From contig NZ_LXSQ01000023.1 in assembly GCF_001648475.1 (NCBI RefSeq), forward strand, positions 155,289-219,288: a DNA stretch of 64,000 nucleotides. The letters are read 5' to 3'. The stretch's first letter is position 1; each line of letters starts with the position of its first letter. This DNA comes from Eikenella halliae (GTDB lineage Bacteria > Pseudomonadota > Gammaproteobacteria > Burkholderiales > Neisseriaceae). This document shows, in pieces, positions 1-8,885 of the stretch. The notes beneath the pieces were generated by a model. It ran no database searches. It had not been told where the DNA came from and was given only the letters and a program-made list of their open reading frames with translations. The position numbers and the translations under genes were made by a program.

Positions 1-137
1 CCTCGCGCATGGCCAAAGACGTGGAACAGGCCCTGCTCGACACCATCGCCGAACAAGGCGGCCTGAGCGCCGACGACGCAGACGAATACCTCGACAACCT
101 GCGCCAGGAAGGCCGCTACCAGCGCGACGTATATTGA
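1..137 (+). CDS. cysJ: Sulfite reductase (NADPH) flavoprotein alpha subunit, C-terminal end
   Basis: Only the last 44 codons are inside the window (reading frame from base 3, TGA at 135-137). The tail, with SRMAKDVEQALL, the EYLDNLRQ stretch and the closing GRYQRDVY, is the highly conserved end of the CysJ ferredoxin-reductase-like domain, including the terminal Tyr that stacks on the flavin in this family. CysJ passes electrons from NADPH through FAD and FMN to the CysI hemoprotein, and cysI follows on the same strand about 390 bp downstream, which supports the call. Start, length and upstream context cannot be seen. Confidence 0.9.
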   Translation, partial: SRMAKDVEQALLDTIAEQGGLSADDADEYLDNLRQEGRYQRDVY

Positions 138-530
138 AAACAGCGGCTGTTTTTCAGGTAGCCCCGTCAGGCAAACAAAAGGCTGCCTGAAAATCAAAAA
201 ACCATTTTCAGACGGCCTTCCCCAAGGCGGCCAAGCTGCAAGCAGGAAAGGCTACCTGAAAAATTATTTGCCATGTTATTCAACTAATTGCTTCAGCGGC
301 GGATTGAATGTCCGTATCCGGCAAATCCGCCGCCCCAAATGTCGGTTTCGAGAATCCGGCCTGACGGTTTTCAGGTAGCCCGATTAGGAAACGGCAGTAG
401 GACGGATACCCGTATCCGACAAGCAAAGGCAAGTTCAGCAGCCCCAAGCAGGAAACGGAAAGGCTACCTGAAAACGGGAAACCGCCTTTCAAGCAGCCCC
501 AAAACAACCCAAACCCAAAGGAACCCAAGC
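138..530. other. cysJ-cysI intergenic region carrying several DUS dialects
   Basis: No gene is supported here. The spacer holds inverted and single uptake-type words: Eikenella-type copies near 151, 250, 370 and 463, an AGGCTGCCTGAA (simonsiella-type) copy at 180-191 and a reverse Neisseria AG-DUS at 207-218. A TTG-started extension of the cysI frame runs through this region, but it translates the DUS words themselves and is not expected to be protein. Confidence 0.6.
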
Positions 531-2297
531 ATGAGCACCCCCGACCCCCGCGCCAAACTCCCCGCCACCCCCCTGGCCGACAACGAACGCCTCAAAGGCC
601 AGAGCCGCCACCTGCGCGGCACCATCGCCCAAGACCTCGGCGACGGCCTCACCGGCGGCTTCAACGGCGACAACTTCCAGCTCATCCGCTTCCACGGCAT
701 GTACGAACAGGACAACCGCGACATCCGCGCCGAGCGGCACGACCAAAAGCTCGACAACCTCAAAAACGTCATGCTGCGCTGCCGCCTGCCCGGCGGCGTG
801 ATCACCCCGCAGCAGTGGCTGGGCATCGACCAATTCGCCGGCAGCCACACCCTCTACGGCTCCATCCGCCTCACCAACCGCCAAACCTTCCAATACCACG
901 GCATCCTCAAGCCCGACATCAAAGCCGTGCACCAATGGCTGCACAAACTCGGCCTCGACTCCATCGCCACCGCAGGCGACGTGAACCGCAACGTCCTGTG
1001 CACCAGCAACCCCGTGGAAAGCAGCCTGCACCGCGAAGCCTGGGAATGGGCGAAGAAAATCAGCGAACACCTCCTGCCCAAATCCCGCGCCTACGCCGAA
1101 ATCTGGCTCGACGGCGAAAAAGTGGAAACCACCGAAACCGCCCCCCTGGCCGAAGGCGTGAAAAGCGGCGACGACACCGAACCCGTACTCGGCGCCAGCT
1201 ACCTGCCGCGCAAATTCAAAACCACTGTCGTCATCCCCCCGCACAACGACGTAGACCTGCACGCCAACGACTTAAACTTCGTCGCCATCGAAGAAAACGG
1301 CAAACTCGCCGGCTTCAACGTACTCGTGGGCGGCGGCCTCTCCATGGAGCACGGCAACACCAAAACCTACCCCGACACCGCCCGCGAATTCGGCTTCATC
1401 GGGCTGGACAAAGTGCTCGACTGCGCCGCCGCCGTCGTTTCCGTGCAGCGCGACTGGGGCAACAGGAGCGACCGCAAAGCCGCCAAAACCCGCTACACCC
1501 TCGAGCGCGTGGGCACGGAAGTATTCATCGCCGAAGTGGAAAACCGCATGGGCGCAAAATTCCAGCCCATCCGCCCCTACGAATTCACCACGCGCGGCGA
1601 CCGCATCGGCTGGGTGCAGGGCGAAGACAAAAAATGGCATCTCACCCTCTTCATCGAAAACGGCCGCATCACCGACGCACCCGGCCGCCCGCTCAAAACC
1701 GGCCTGCGCGAAATCGCCAAAATCCACAAAGGCGACTTCCGCCTCACCGCCAACCAAAACCTCATCGTGGCCGGCGTGGCCGCCCGCGACAAGGCCAAAA
1801 TCGAAAAAATTGCCCGCGAACACGGCCTCATCAACGACAAAGTGAGCAAACAGCGCGAAAACAGCATGGCCTGCGTCGCCCTGCCCACCTGCCCGCTGGC
1901 CATGGCCGAAGCCGAACGCTTCCTGCCCCAATTCCTCGACCATGTGGACGAAATCATGGCGGAAAACGGCCTGTCCGAAGAGCACATCGTTTTGCGCGCC
2001 AACGGCTGCCCCAACGGCTGCGGCCGCACCATGCTGGCCGAAATCGGCCTCGTGGGCAAAGCCGTGGGCCGCTACAACCTCTACGCCGGCGGCAACCGCC
2101 AAGGCACGCGCATCCCCCGCCTCTATAAAGAAAACATCACCGAACCCGAAATCCTCGCCATCCTGCGCGAATGGATCGCCGGCTGGGCAACAGGCCGCGA
2201 ACCGGGCGAAGGCTTCGGCGACTACGCCGTGCGCACCGGCATCGTCCAACCCGTGCTCGACCCCCCGCGCGACTTTTGGAAAGCATCTGCCGCCTGA
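531..2297 (+). CDS. cysI: Sulfite reductase (NADPH) hemoprotein beta subunit
   Basis: Reduces sulfite to sulfide with six electrons supplied by CysJ, in cysteine biosynthesis in the cytoplasm. The 588-residue product is of normal CysI length. The four cysteines that hold the [4Fe-4S] cluster and bridge to siroheme are visible as C-x5-C (residues 448 and 454, CVALPTC) and C-x3-C (493 and 497, NGCPNGC). The N-terminal half carries the siroheme-binding repeat with TNRQTFQYHG. The open frame extends upstream to a TTG at 288, but that part encodes only DUS-derived sequence; the ATG at 531 gives MSTPDPRAKL, in line with family proteins, although its ribosome site (AAAGGAACCC) is loose. Probably co-transcribed with cysJ. 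Confidence 0.95.
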   Translation: MSTPDPRAKLPATPLADNERLKGQSRHLRGTIAQDLGDGLTGGFNGDNFQLIRFHGMYEQDNRDIRAERHDQKLDNLKNVMLRCRLPGGVITPQQWLGIDQFAGSHTLYGSIRLTNRQTFQYHGILKPDIKAVHQWLHKLGLDSIATAGDVNRNVLCTSNPVESSLHREAWEWAKKISEHLLPKSRAYAEIWLDGEKVETTETAPLAEGVKSGDDTEPVLGASYLPRKFKTTVVIPPHNDVDLHANDLNFVAIEENGKLAGFNVLVGGGLSMEHGNTKTYPDTAREFGFIGLDKVLDCAAAVVSVQRDWGNRSDRKAAKTRYTLERVGTEVFIAEVENRMGAKFQPIRPYEFTTRGDRIGWVQGEDKKWHLTLFIENGRITDAPGRPLKTGLREIAKIHKGDFRLTANQNLIVAGVAARDKAKIEKIAREHGLINDKVSKQRENSMACVALPTCPLAMAEAERFLPQFLDHVDEIMAENGLSEEHIVLRANGCPNGCGRTMLAEIGLVGKAVGRYNLYAGGNRQGTRIPRLYKENITEPEILAILREWIAGWATGREPGEGFGDYAVRTGIVQPVLDPPRDFWKASAA

Positions 2298-2307
2298 TTC
2301 GGCAAGA

Positions 2308-2373
2308 AAAAGGCTACCTGAAAATTCTAGCTTCTCAGAAATTTGCAAAGCTAAAATTTTCAGGTAGCCTTTC
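2308..2373 (+). terminator. DUS-pair terminator after cysI
   Basis: AGGCTACCTGAAAAT and its reverse complement, extended by TTTAG/CTAAA-like bases, form a stem around a short loop directly after the cysI stop, with A-rich left and T-rich right flanks. This is the usual Neisseriaceae arrangement in which paired uptake sequences double as a rho-independent terminator. Confidence 0.75.
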
Positions 2374-2400
2374 ATCTGTTCCCACTATCTGCCCGCGTTA

Positions 2401-2504
2401 TATAGTGAATTAACAAAAGCCAGCACAGCGTTGGCTCGCCTTGCCGTAACGTGTGTACTGTCTGCGGCTCGCCGCCTTATCCTGATTTTTGTTAATCCAC
2501 TATA
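2401..2504. repeat. Correia-like miniature repeat element
   Basis: A 104-bp element bounded by TATAGTGAATTAACAAAA and its near reverse complement ending TTAATCCACTATA, with the interior GCCTTGCCGTA and CTGCGGCTCGCCGCCTT blocks typical of short Correia repeat enclosed elements of Neisseria. It ends 32 bp before the dinB start codon, so it may supply the dinB promoter or leader. Confidence 0.85.
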
Positions 2505-2536
2505 ATCCGGGCATTCTTTCCACCTTCCGCCCCGCC

Positions 2537-3622
2537 ATGCCTGCCGAACGAAAAATCATCCACATCGATATGGACGCGTTCTACGCCTCGGTAGAGCTGC
2601 GCGAGCAGCCGCATCTGCGCGGCAAGCCTTTGGTGGTGGCTTGGGAGAGCGGCCGTTCGGTGGTGTGCGCCGCTTCCTATGAGGCGCGGCGTTTCGGGCT
2701 GCATTCGGCCATGCCTGCCGCCACTGCGCGGCGGTTGTGCCCGCAGGCCGTGTTTGTGCCGCCGCGTTTTCATCTGTATCGCGAAGTGTCGCAGCAGATT
2801 CATGCTGTGTTCCGGCAGCACACCGATTTGGTCGAGCCGCTCTCGCTGGACGAAGCCTATCTGGACGTTACCCGTAATAAGCAAAACCTGCCTTATGCCA
2901 GCGAAATCGCCGCCGCCATCCGTGCCGAAATCCTGCGCCAAACCGGCCTCACTGCCTCCGCCGGTATCGCGCCGAACAAGTTTCTCGCCAAAATTGCTTC
3001 CGATTGGCACAAGCCCAACGGCCAATTCGTGATCCCACCGCCGCGCATCGCCCAATTCCTGCTCACCCTGCCGCTGGGCAAAATTCCCGGCGTGGGCAAA
3101 AAAACGCTGCAAAAAATGCATGCCCTCGGCCTGCAAACGGCCGGGGATTTGCAAAAAATGCAGCGCGGCGAATTGGTTAACCTGTTCGGCCGCTGGGGCT
3201 ACCGCCTCTACGACCTCGCCCGCGGCATCGACAATCGCCCCGTGCAGCCGCAGCGCGAGCGCTTGCAGATTTCCACCGAAATCACCCTGCCGCAGGATTT
3301 GCCGCTGAGTAAAATTGTCTGCCACCTGGCTGATTTGGCGCAAGATTTATGGGCGCAGGCGCAGCGCAAACAAGTGCAGGCGCACACGCTCACGCTCAAG
3401 CTGAAAACTGCTGATTTCCGCATCCTCACCCGCTCGCAAACCTATTCCTCCGTCCTGCCCGATGCCGCCGCACTGGAGCAGGCTGCCCGGCAGCTGGCAC
3501 AGCGCATGCCCGCAGGCAGCGACTACCGCCTTATCGGCTTGGGCATCAGCCATCTTTTGCCGCAGGGCAGCCAGCCGGAATTGTGGGCGGAGGAGGGCGC
3601 AGATGCGGAAGAGGCTACCTGA
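2537..3622 (+). CDS. dinB: DNA polymerase IV (Y-family)
   Basis: Error-prone translesion polymerase that extends past damaged or misaligned template ends. The 361-residue protein has the Y-family palm motifs HIDMDAFYASVE (metal ligand D11) and SLDEAYLD (D105, E106), the AGIAPNKFLAK segment, the helix-hairpin-helix KIPGVGKKT and a C-terminal little-finger domain. ATG 2537 gives MPAERKIIHIDMD, the usual spacing; a longer frame to 2489 starts inside the Correia-like terminal repeat and is disfavoured. The C-terminus lacks an obvious QL(S/G)LF clamp-binding peptide; it ends in an acidic stretch. Monocistronic between the Correia element and the convergent lactate permease. Confidence 0.95.
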   Translation: MPAERKIIHIDMDAFYASVELREQPHLRGKPLVVAWESGRSVVCAASYEARRFGLHSAMPAATARRLCPQAVFVPPRFHLYREVSQQIHAVFRQHTDLVEPLSLDEAYLDVTRNKQNLPYASEIAAAIRAEILRQTGLTASAGIAPNKFLAKIASDWHKPNGQFVIPPPRIAQFLLTLPLGKIPGVGKKTLQKMHALGLQTAGDLQKMQRGELVNLFGRWGYRLYDLARGIDNRPVQPQRERLQISTEITLPQDLPLSKIVCHLADLAQDLWAQAQRKQVQAHTLTLKLKTADFRILTRSQTYSSVLPDAAALEQAARQLAQRMPAGSDYRLIGLGISHLLPQGSQPELWAEEGADAEEAT

Positions 3623-3770
3623 AATCCGATGAGGTGACATGGCTGCCTGCACGTTTTGCCGTCTGTATGGCGAATCAAAATAACAATGCTACGGCAAGGC
3701 GAAGCAATGCTGTAGCGAGAGTAAGTTGGCTGGGTATACAGATTTTCAGGTAGCCCTTATGGCTGAAATG

Positions 3771-3826
3771 AAGGCTACCTGAAACCGGTTTTGCAGCAAT
3801 CCGCGAAGCCGGTTTCAGGTAGCCTT
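3771..3826. terminator. DUS-pair terminator between dinB and lldP
   Basis: An 18-bp perfect stem (AAGGCTACCTGAAACCGG and its complement) separates two convergent genes and ends 15 bp from the lldP stop codon. It can stop transcription from both sides. Another single DUS lies at 3744-3755. Confidence 0.8.
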
Positions 3827-3840
3827 GTTTGCCGACGGCG

Positions 3841-5397
3841 TTACAGTGCCATCATGGTAAAGCAATACACCGTAATGCCCGCAATAATCACATACGCAAT
3901 CGCATAAGGCATGGCGGAGCGAAGGAAGGCACCTTCTTGGCCTTGCTGTTCGCAGGCGGCGGTGGCGATGGCGATGCTTTGCGGCGAAATAATTTTGCCG
4001 CCGGTCGCGCCGGCCGTGTTGGCGGCGGCGAGCCATGATTTATTCATGCCCAGTTGGTCGGCCACGGAGGCTTGCAGTTTGCCGAACAGGATGTTGGAAG
4101 AAGTGTCGCTGCCGGTGGCGAAGGTGCCGATGGCGCCCACCAGCGGTGCAACCAGCGGATAGAACGTGCCGGTGGCGTCTACCAAGCCTTTGGCAATCAC
4201 GGCAATCATGCTGCTGTGGCTCATAATCGCGCTCATGGCCACCAAGCAGATGACGGTGATGCCAGAAGCCTTCATTTTCACCAAAGTCTGCCCCAGAATC
4301 TGGAACAGTTTGCCGGCGGAAACGCCTTGCACCAAGCCGCCGATAAACGCGCCCAAAAACAGCATCAAACCGGCGTTGGACAACCAGCCGAAGGAGAAAT
4401 ATATGCCTTCCTTATAAATCGGCAGGTGGATTTTGCTCACCAGCGTGGATTTCAAAAACCCGCTGATGGGGCCGGACAGCGGGCTGGCCATGATGATGAA
4501 GAACAAGATGAAACCATACACCGACCATGCTTTCGCCATTTGCCCCATGTTGATGGCTTTATCGGCCGGCGTGGCTTTTTTCTCGGTCATTTTGGCATAC
4601 AGCACGATGAAGACGATACAGGCGATGCTGCCCAAAATGGCAGGCGTTTCCGCGCCGATGAAGTAAGCGGCCACAAATTGCACACCCAGCGACAATCCGC
4701 CCACCACGGCCGACAGGATAATGTTGGGCACGAGGTATTTTTTAGAAGTGTCGGTCAGCATCAGGATGACGAACGGCACCAAGAACATCAAGAAGCCCAG
4801 CTGAATCACCACGTCTCCGGCAACGGCATGGGTCTGCTCGGCCGTTACCGCCGAGCCGAACACTTCTTTGGCCAAGGTAATCACGGGGATGCCGACCGCG
4901 CCGAAGCCGGTGGCCACGCTGTTGCCGATGAGCGACACGAGCGCGGAGAAGCGCGGGCTGAAGCCCAAACCAATCAAAATGGCCGCCGGAATAGCCACCG
5001 CCGTGCCGAAGCCCGCCATGCCTTCCAACAAGCCGCCGAAACCCCACACAATCAGCAGCACCTGAATGCGTTTGTCGCTGGAAATATTGGTAAATTGTTG
5101 TTTAATCACTTCAATCTGTTCGCTTTCCAGCAGCACGTTGTAGCTGAACAAAGCCATCAGAATCACAATCAGGATGGGGAAGATGGCTTTCAACACGCCT
5201 TCGGCAAATGCCCAGCCGACGTATCCGGCGCCGTAGCCTGTGGGGGGGGTGAAGCCGCTCACGTTGGGCACGGCAAAAATAGCAATCAAAACAGCGGACA
5301 ACGCAGCCAAGATGGCACTGCGGTCGCCGCGCATTTTGAAGCCGATCATCAAAACAATCAGCAATAAGATGGGAAAGACGGAAAGGGCGATACTCAT
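3841..5397 (-). CDS. lldP: L-lactate permease (LctP family)
   Basis: Integral membrane proton symporter that brings lactate into the cell. The 518-residue protein is hydrophobic throughout with some twelve or more membrane segments and contains the family blocks VWGFGGLLEGMAGFGTAVA, NSVATGFGAVGIPV and, near the C-terminus, GSDTSSNILFGKLQ and ANTAGATGGKIISPQS. Length is in the normal range (about 520-550). It is followed, in genome order, by lutB, lutC and lutA on the same strand, so the four genes form a lactate uptake and oxidation module, although a 571-bp spacer with DUS words suggests a promoter of its own. Confidence 0.94.
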   Translation of the reverse strand: MSIALSVFPILLLIVLMIGFKMRGDRSAILAALSAVLIAIFAVPNVSGFTPPTGYGAGYVGWAFAEGVLKAIFPILIVILMALFSYNVLLESEQIEVIKQQFTNISSDKRIQVLLIVWGFGGLLEGMAGFGTAVAIPAAILIGLGFSPRFSALVSLIGNSVATGFGAVGIPVITLAKEVFGSAVTAEQTHAVAGDVVIQLGFLMFLVPFVILMLTDTSKKYLVPNIILSAVVGGLSLGVQFVAAYFIGAETPAILGSIACIVFIVLYAKMTEKKATPADKAINMGQMAKAWSVYGFILFFIIMASPLSGPISGFLKSTLVSKIHLPIYKEGIYFSFGWLSNAGLMLFLGAFIGGLVQGVSAGKLFQILGQTLVKMKASGITVICLVAMSAIMSHSSMIAVIAKGLVDATGTFYPLVAPLVGAIGTFATGSDTSSNILFGKLQASVADQLGMNKSWLAAANTAGATGGKIISPQSIAIATAACEQQGQEGAFLRSAMPYAIAYVIIAGITVYCFTMMAL

Positions 5398-5496
5398 GAT
5401 GTCTCCGTGTGTGTCGGTAAAAAGGGGCAGCCCGGGGTGCAGGCTGCTTTTGGGGTTTGCCTGAAAACAGGCGGCGGATTGGGTTTGTCGTCGGTT

Positions 5497-5575
5497 GGGC
5501 TACCTGAAAACTGGTTTTCCGATTTTTCAATCGGTTTGGGCGATTTAAAAGCAGCCTGCACTTCGGATTATGTTG
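5497..5575. repeat. Imperfect direct repeat, copy 1 of 2
   Basis: About 78 bp beginning GGGCTACCTGAAAACTG, then a TTTTCAATC hairpin-like middle and ending in AAAAGCAGCCTGCACTTCGG. A second diverged copy lies at 5740-5818. Each copy pairs an Eikenella-type DUS with an AA-king3-type DUS about 40 bp apart. Confidence 0.65.
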
Positions 5576-5739
5576 TGCGGAACAAGCTTTGCGGCGTTCG
5601 GGCTACCTGAAAACGCGGTTACCTGATTCTTTTCAGGATTGGCGGAACGGGCGATGTTGAAACGGCAAACCTGCGGTTTGCTGCCCTCTCCCTAACCCTC
5701 TCCCACGGGAGAGGGGATGGGGTTGCGCGAATCCGTGCG

Positions 5740-5818
5740 TTTCGGGCTACCTGAAAACTGTTTTCTTGATTTCTCAATCAGTTCGAACGGTACAAAAGCA
5801 GCCTGCACTTCGGTTTGT
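5740..5818. repeat. Imperfect direct repeat, copy 2 of 2
   Basis: Diverged copy of the 5497-5575 segment, with the same order: Eikenella-type DUS, TTCTCAATC middle, AAAAGCAGCCTGCACTTCGG end. The conserved ends and diverged middle suggest that the two uptake words are what is maintained. Confidence 0.65.
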
Positions 5819-5968
5819 TCGGAACGAACCTTTGGTGGCATTCTTTGGTGGCGTTCGGACTACCTGAAAAAGGCCGGCCGGAAACTTCGGTTTCTGCCAA
5901 ACCAAAACCGTTCCGGCTTTGCAGGCTGCTTTTCTTATTCCATGTCCGAAAAGCAGCCTGCACTCGGT

Positions 5969-7423
5969 TTAGCCGCTGTTTTTCTGCTGTTTTTCCTTCA
6001 ACAACTGGTGCAGCGATTTGGGCGCGGGCTTCATCGGCACGTGGTTGTCGGTCCAAGTCAGCTGTTTGCCCGGGGTCAGGCCGCGGAACTTGGTGGCCAG
6101 CGCGCCGAACATGCGGTAGGCGGTTTTGCCGGCGAAGATGCCGTCAAACATGCGCCAAGCCAGTTGCTCGCCCAAGGTGTGCGACGCGCCTTGGCCTTTA
6201 ATCGGGTAGGGCACGGCTTCGTCGGGCGCGCGCTGGGCTTCTTCGCGCAGGCGCTGCATTTGCTCGGTAATCGGGATTTTCACGGGGCAAACTTCCACGC
6301 ACGCGCCGCACATGGTGCAGGCGGTGGGCAGGTCGCGTGTGGGCTCCAAACCCAGCAGGTGCGGCGACAGGATTTCGCCAATCGGGCCGGGATAAGTGGT
6401 GCCGTAGGCCGCGCCGCCGATGCGGGTGTACACGGGGCAGTGGTTCATGCACGCGCCGCAGCGGATGCATTGCAGGGTGCGGCGCATTTGTTCTTCGCCG
6501 TAGGCCTGGCTGCGGCCGTTGTCCAGCAGCACCAGGTGCATTTCCTGCGGGCCGTCCAGCTCGTCGGAACGACGTGGGCCGGTAATCATGTTGAAATAGG
6601 TGGTGATGTTTTGGCCGATGGCGCTGCGCGGCAGCAGGCTGTACAGCGGCGGGATGTCGGACAGTTTGGCCACCACTTTTTCAATACCGGTAATGGCGAT
6701 GTGCACGGGCGGCACGGTGGTGGACAAGCGGCCGTTGCCCTCATTTTCCACCAAGCACAGCGTGCCGGTTTCGGCCACGGCAAAGTTCACGCCGCTCAAG
6801 CCGACATCGGCGGTGCGGTACACGTCGCGCAGGGCTTGGCGGGCAAAGCCGGTGAGTTGATCCACGTCGTCGGTCAGCGGCGTGCCGATGTTGTTGTGGA
6901 ACAGTTCGCTCACTTGCTCTTTGGTTTTGTGGATGGCGGGCATCACGATGTGGGTCGGTTTTTCGCCGGCCATTTGCACGATGTATTCGCCCAAATCGCT
7001 TTCCACGGCTTTAATACCGCGATCGGCCAAATAATGGTTCAGCTCGATTTCTTCGCTCACCATCGATTTGCCTTTCACCATCAGTTTGCCCTGATGGTGC
7101 ATCACGATGCCGTGGATGATGCGGCAGGCTTCGTCGGGTGTTTCCGCCCAATGCACTTTCACGCCCAAACGGGTCAGGTTGCTTTCCAGCTGCTCCAGCA
7201 AATCGGGCAGTTTGGACAGCGAACGCTGGCGGATGTGCTCGCACAGGGTGCGCAGCATTTGCAGTTCTTGTTCGTCCGACAGCACGATTTTGCGCTTGGT
7301 CATCAGCATGTCCATGGCCGTGCGCAGGCTTTTGCGCAAGGGTTTGTCGGCCAGGGCTTCGCGCGCGTTGGCTTTGAAGGTTTCGGGGCGCGGATGGAAG
7401 TGTACGGTTTGTTCGGTTCTCAT
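5969..7423 (-). CDS. lutB: Lactate utilization protein B, iron-sulfur oxidase subunit
   Basis: Subunit of the LutABC complex that oxidises L-lactate to pyruvate. The 484-residue product has an N-terminal LUD domain and two [4Fe-4S] ferredoxin-type clusters, CIRCGACMNHCPVY near residue 318 and CTMCGACVEVCPV near residue 370. The start chosen is the ATG at 7423 (MRTEQTVHFHP), which overlaps the lutC stop by four bases (ATGA), the sign of translational coupling; the frame stays open further upstream only as a shadow of lutC. A C-terminal MKPAPKSLHQLL tail is typical of the LutB group. Confidence 0.94.
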   Translation of the reverse strand: MRTEQTVHFHPRPETFKANAREALADKPLRKSLRTAMDMLMTKRKIVLSDEQELQMLRTLCEHIRQRSLSKLPDLLEQLESNLTRLGVKVHWAETPDEACRIIHGIVMHHQGKLMVKGKSMVSEEIELNHYLADRGIKAVESDLGEYIVQMAGEKPTHIVMPAIHKTKEQVSELFHNNIGTPLTDDVDQLTGFARQALRDVYRTADVGLSGVNFAVAETGTLCLVENEGNGRLSTTVPPVHIAITGIEKVVAKLSDIPPLYSLLPRSAIGQNITTYFNMITGPRRSDELDGPQEMHLVLLDNGRSQAYGEEQMRRTLQCIRCGACMNHCPVYTRIGGAAYGTTYPGPIGEILSPHLLGLEPTRDLPTACTMCGACVEVCPVKIPITEQMQRLREEAQRAPDEAVPYPIKGQGASHTLGEQLAWRMFDGIFAGKTAYRMFGALATKFRGLTPGKQLTWTDNHVPMKPAPKSLHQLLKEKQQKNSG

Positions 7424-8118
7424 GCGGCATTCTCCAAATCGGCGGGGTCGATATTCTCGGGCAATACGGCCAAGACGACCATATCGCGCGGACCGTGTGC
7501 GCCGTAGGCAAGGGTTAATTGGATATCGGCGGTTTTTGACGGGCCGGATGCCAAAATGATATTGGTGGGCATGGCTTCGATTAAGGCTTCGCCATGCAGG
7601 GCCGCATGAAAGGTGTCGTACATTTTGCGTGTGTCGAACAGGCAGATGTGTACGGGGGGAACCAGGCTTTGGCTGCGCGGTTCTTCGGGGGAAGAAACCA
7701 GCATAATCGTGCCGGTGTGGGCGATGCCGCAAACAGACGAAGTGAAACCAGCCTGCACGTCGGCGAAGAATTCGTCTTTCCAATCGTCAATCGGTTTGGC
7801 GAAGGCGCGGGTTTCCACGGAAGCAGCCTGCAGAGCCGCTTGGGCGCGGCGGCCGTGTTCGGTTTGCGGCGAAAGCAGCATGTTTTGCAGGCCTTTTTGC
7901 TGCGCGACTTCCACCAGTTTTTGTTCCCAATCGTGTTCGCGCACCCAGAAAATCTCAGTTTTCACCGCGCGCATGGTGGCCGCCCAATGGCGCAGGCGGT
8001 CGGTTTCGCTTTCCCATTCGGGCGACATTTCTTGGTAGTAATCGAAAGTTTGCGGTTCCGCCATCGGATAGGCGTTGGCTTTGCGGAGTTTAGCCAAAAT
8101 ATTGTCGCGCGCGCTCAT
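7420..8118 (-). CDS. lutC: Lactate utilization protein C (LUD domain)
   Basis: Third component of the L-lactate oxidation complex. The 232-residue protein is a stand-alone LUD domain of usual length with the conserved AHTGTIMLVSSPEEPR and SLVPPVHICL stretches and a C-terminal GPSKTADIQLTLAYGAHGP glycine-rich segment. It overlaps lutA upstream by four bases and lutB downstream by four bases, so lutA-lutC-lutB is one tightly coupled operon. The gene order A-C-B differs from the Bacillus A-B-C order. An AA-king3-type DUS word lies inside the coding sequence near 7823. Confidence 0.94.
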   Translation of the reverse strand: MSARDNILAKLRKANAYPMAEPQTFDYYQEMSPEWESETDRLRHWAATMRAVKTEIFWVREHDWEQKLVEVAQQKGLQNMLLSPQTEHGRRAQAALQAASVETRAFAKPIDDWKDEFFADVQAGFTSSVCGIAHTGTIMLVSSPEEPRSQSLVPPVHICLFDTRKMYDTFHAALHGEALIEAMPTNIILASGPSKTADIQLTLAYGAHGPRDMVVLAVLPENIDPADLENAA

Positions 8119-8885
8119 GCTTTACCTCCCGTGCGTTCCAGCAAGAATGTGGCAATGTGTTTGGGTTTGGGCATGTTCGGCTCGTCTTTGGCGATTTTGC
8201 CGCCGATGTTCATCATGCAGCCTGCATCCGCACTCACGATTTCCGTGGCCTGCGTTTCTTTCAGCGCGGCCACTTTGTCGGTGACCATCGCGCCGGAAAT
8301 GTCGGACTGCTTCACGGAGAACGTGCCGCCGAAGCCGCAGCATTCGCTTTCGTGGTCGTGCACGATGCGTTCCACGTTTTGCAGGCTGTCAATCAGCTTC
8401 CAGCCGGTGATGTGCACGCCCATTTCGCGGCGTGCCGCACAGGAAGTATGCACCGCCACTTTCACCGGCGCGCCCACGTCTTTGGGCTCGTAGCCGATGT
8501 CCACCAGAAAATTGGTCAGCTCGACCACGCGGCCGGCCAATTCGTTGGCGCGCTGTTCATATTCGCTGCCTTTGAACAATTTGGGCCAATGGTGCTTCAT
8601 CATGCCGCCGCAAGAGCCGGACGGCACGACGATGGGGTAGTTTTCGGGGAACAAGTCAAGCTGTGCCTTGGCCACGTCGAACGCTTCTTCGCGGTGGCCC
8701 GATGAGAATGCAGGCTGCCCGCAGCAGCTTTGCTCCATCGGAAAATGCACTTTAATGCCTTGCTGCTCCAACAGCGTGATGGCATCCATACCTGCTTCCG
8801 GCATAAACAAATCCAAAAGGCAGGTGCCGAAAAAGTAAACATCGGCGGGTTTGCCGCCGTGTGGGGTGGTTTGGTTGGTGTTCAT
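8115..8885 (-). CDS. lutA: Lactate utilization protein A (CCG-domain protein)
   Basis: First gene of the lactate oxidation operon, 256 residues. It is made of two cysteine-rich CCG domains like those of glycolate oxidase GlcF and heterodisulfide reductase: GTCLLDLFMPEAG with EQSCCGQPAFSSGH in the first half, and HTSCAARREMG with SECCGFGGTFSVKQ in the second. These cysteines bind an unusual iron-sulfur cluster in the family. A 14-codon N-terminal leader before the first CCG domain (start at 8885, MNTNQTTPHGG) is short and plausible. The promoter should lie between here and about 9000. Confidence 0.94.
   Translation of the reverse strand: MNTNQTTPHGGKPADVYFFGTCLLDLFMPEAGMDAITLLEQQGIKVHFPMEQSCCGQPAFSSGHREEAFDVAKAQLDLFPENYPIVVPSGSCGGMMKHHWPKLFKGSEYEQRANELAGRVVELTNFLVDIGYEPKDVGAPVKVAVHTSCAARREMGVHITGWKLIDSLQNVERIVHDHESECCGFGGTFSVKQSDISGAMVTDKVAALKETQATEIVSADAGCMMNIGGKIAKDEPNMPKPKHIATFLLERTGGKA

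Larger units (their letters stand above)
5398..5968. other. lldP-lutB spacer rich in uptake sequences
   Basis: No gene is supported in these 571 bp. The spacer holds the lldP upstream region, several Eikenella-type DUS words, copies of AAGCAGCCTGCA (the AA-king3 dialect) near 5555, 5796 and 5950, and a GC-rich inverted repeat CCCTCTCCC/GGGAGAGGG near 5692-5716. Open frames across it read through the DUS words and have no recognisable protein character. Confidence 0.55.

Noticed and set aside
815..2128. 437-codon frame overlapping cysI in another frame
   Set aside because: Arg/Pro/His-rich shadow of cysI without any recognisable domain.
3665..3722. A possible further Correia-like remnant (GCTACGGCAAGGCGAAGCAATGCTG)
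   Set aside because: Only one interior block is similar and no ends are present; too weak to list as an element.
4054..5367. 437-codon plus-strand frame opposite the lactate permease
   Set aside because: His/Gln/Gly-rich composition typical of antisense frames in GC-rich genes; the minus strand gives a full-length permease.
5684..5716. GC-rich CCCTCTCCC/GGGAGAGGG inverted repeat as a gene terminator
   Set aside because: It is not next to a stop codon and lacks a T-run; it looks like a common dispersed repeat, so it is not called a terminator.
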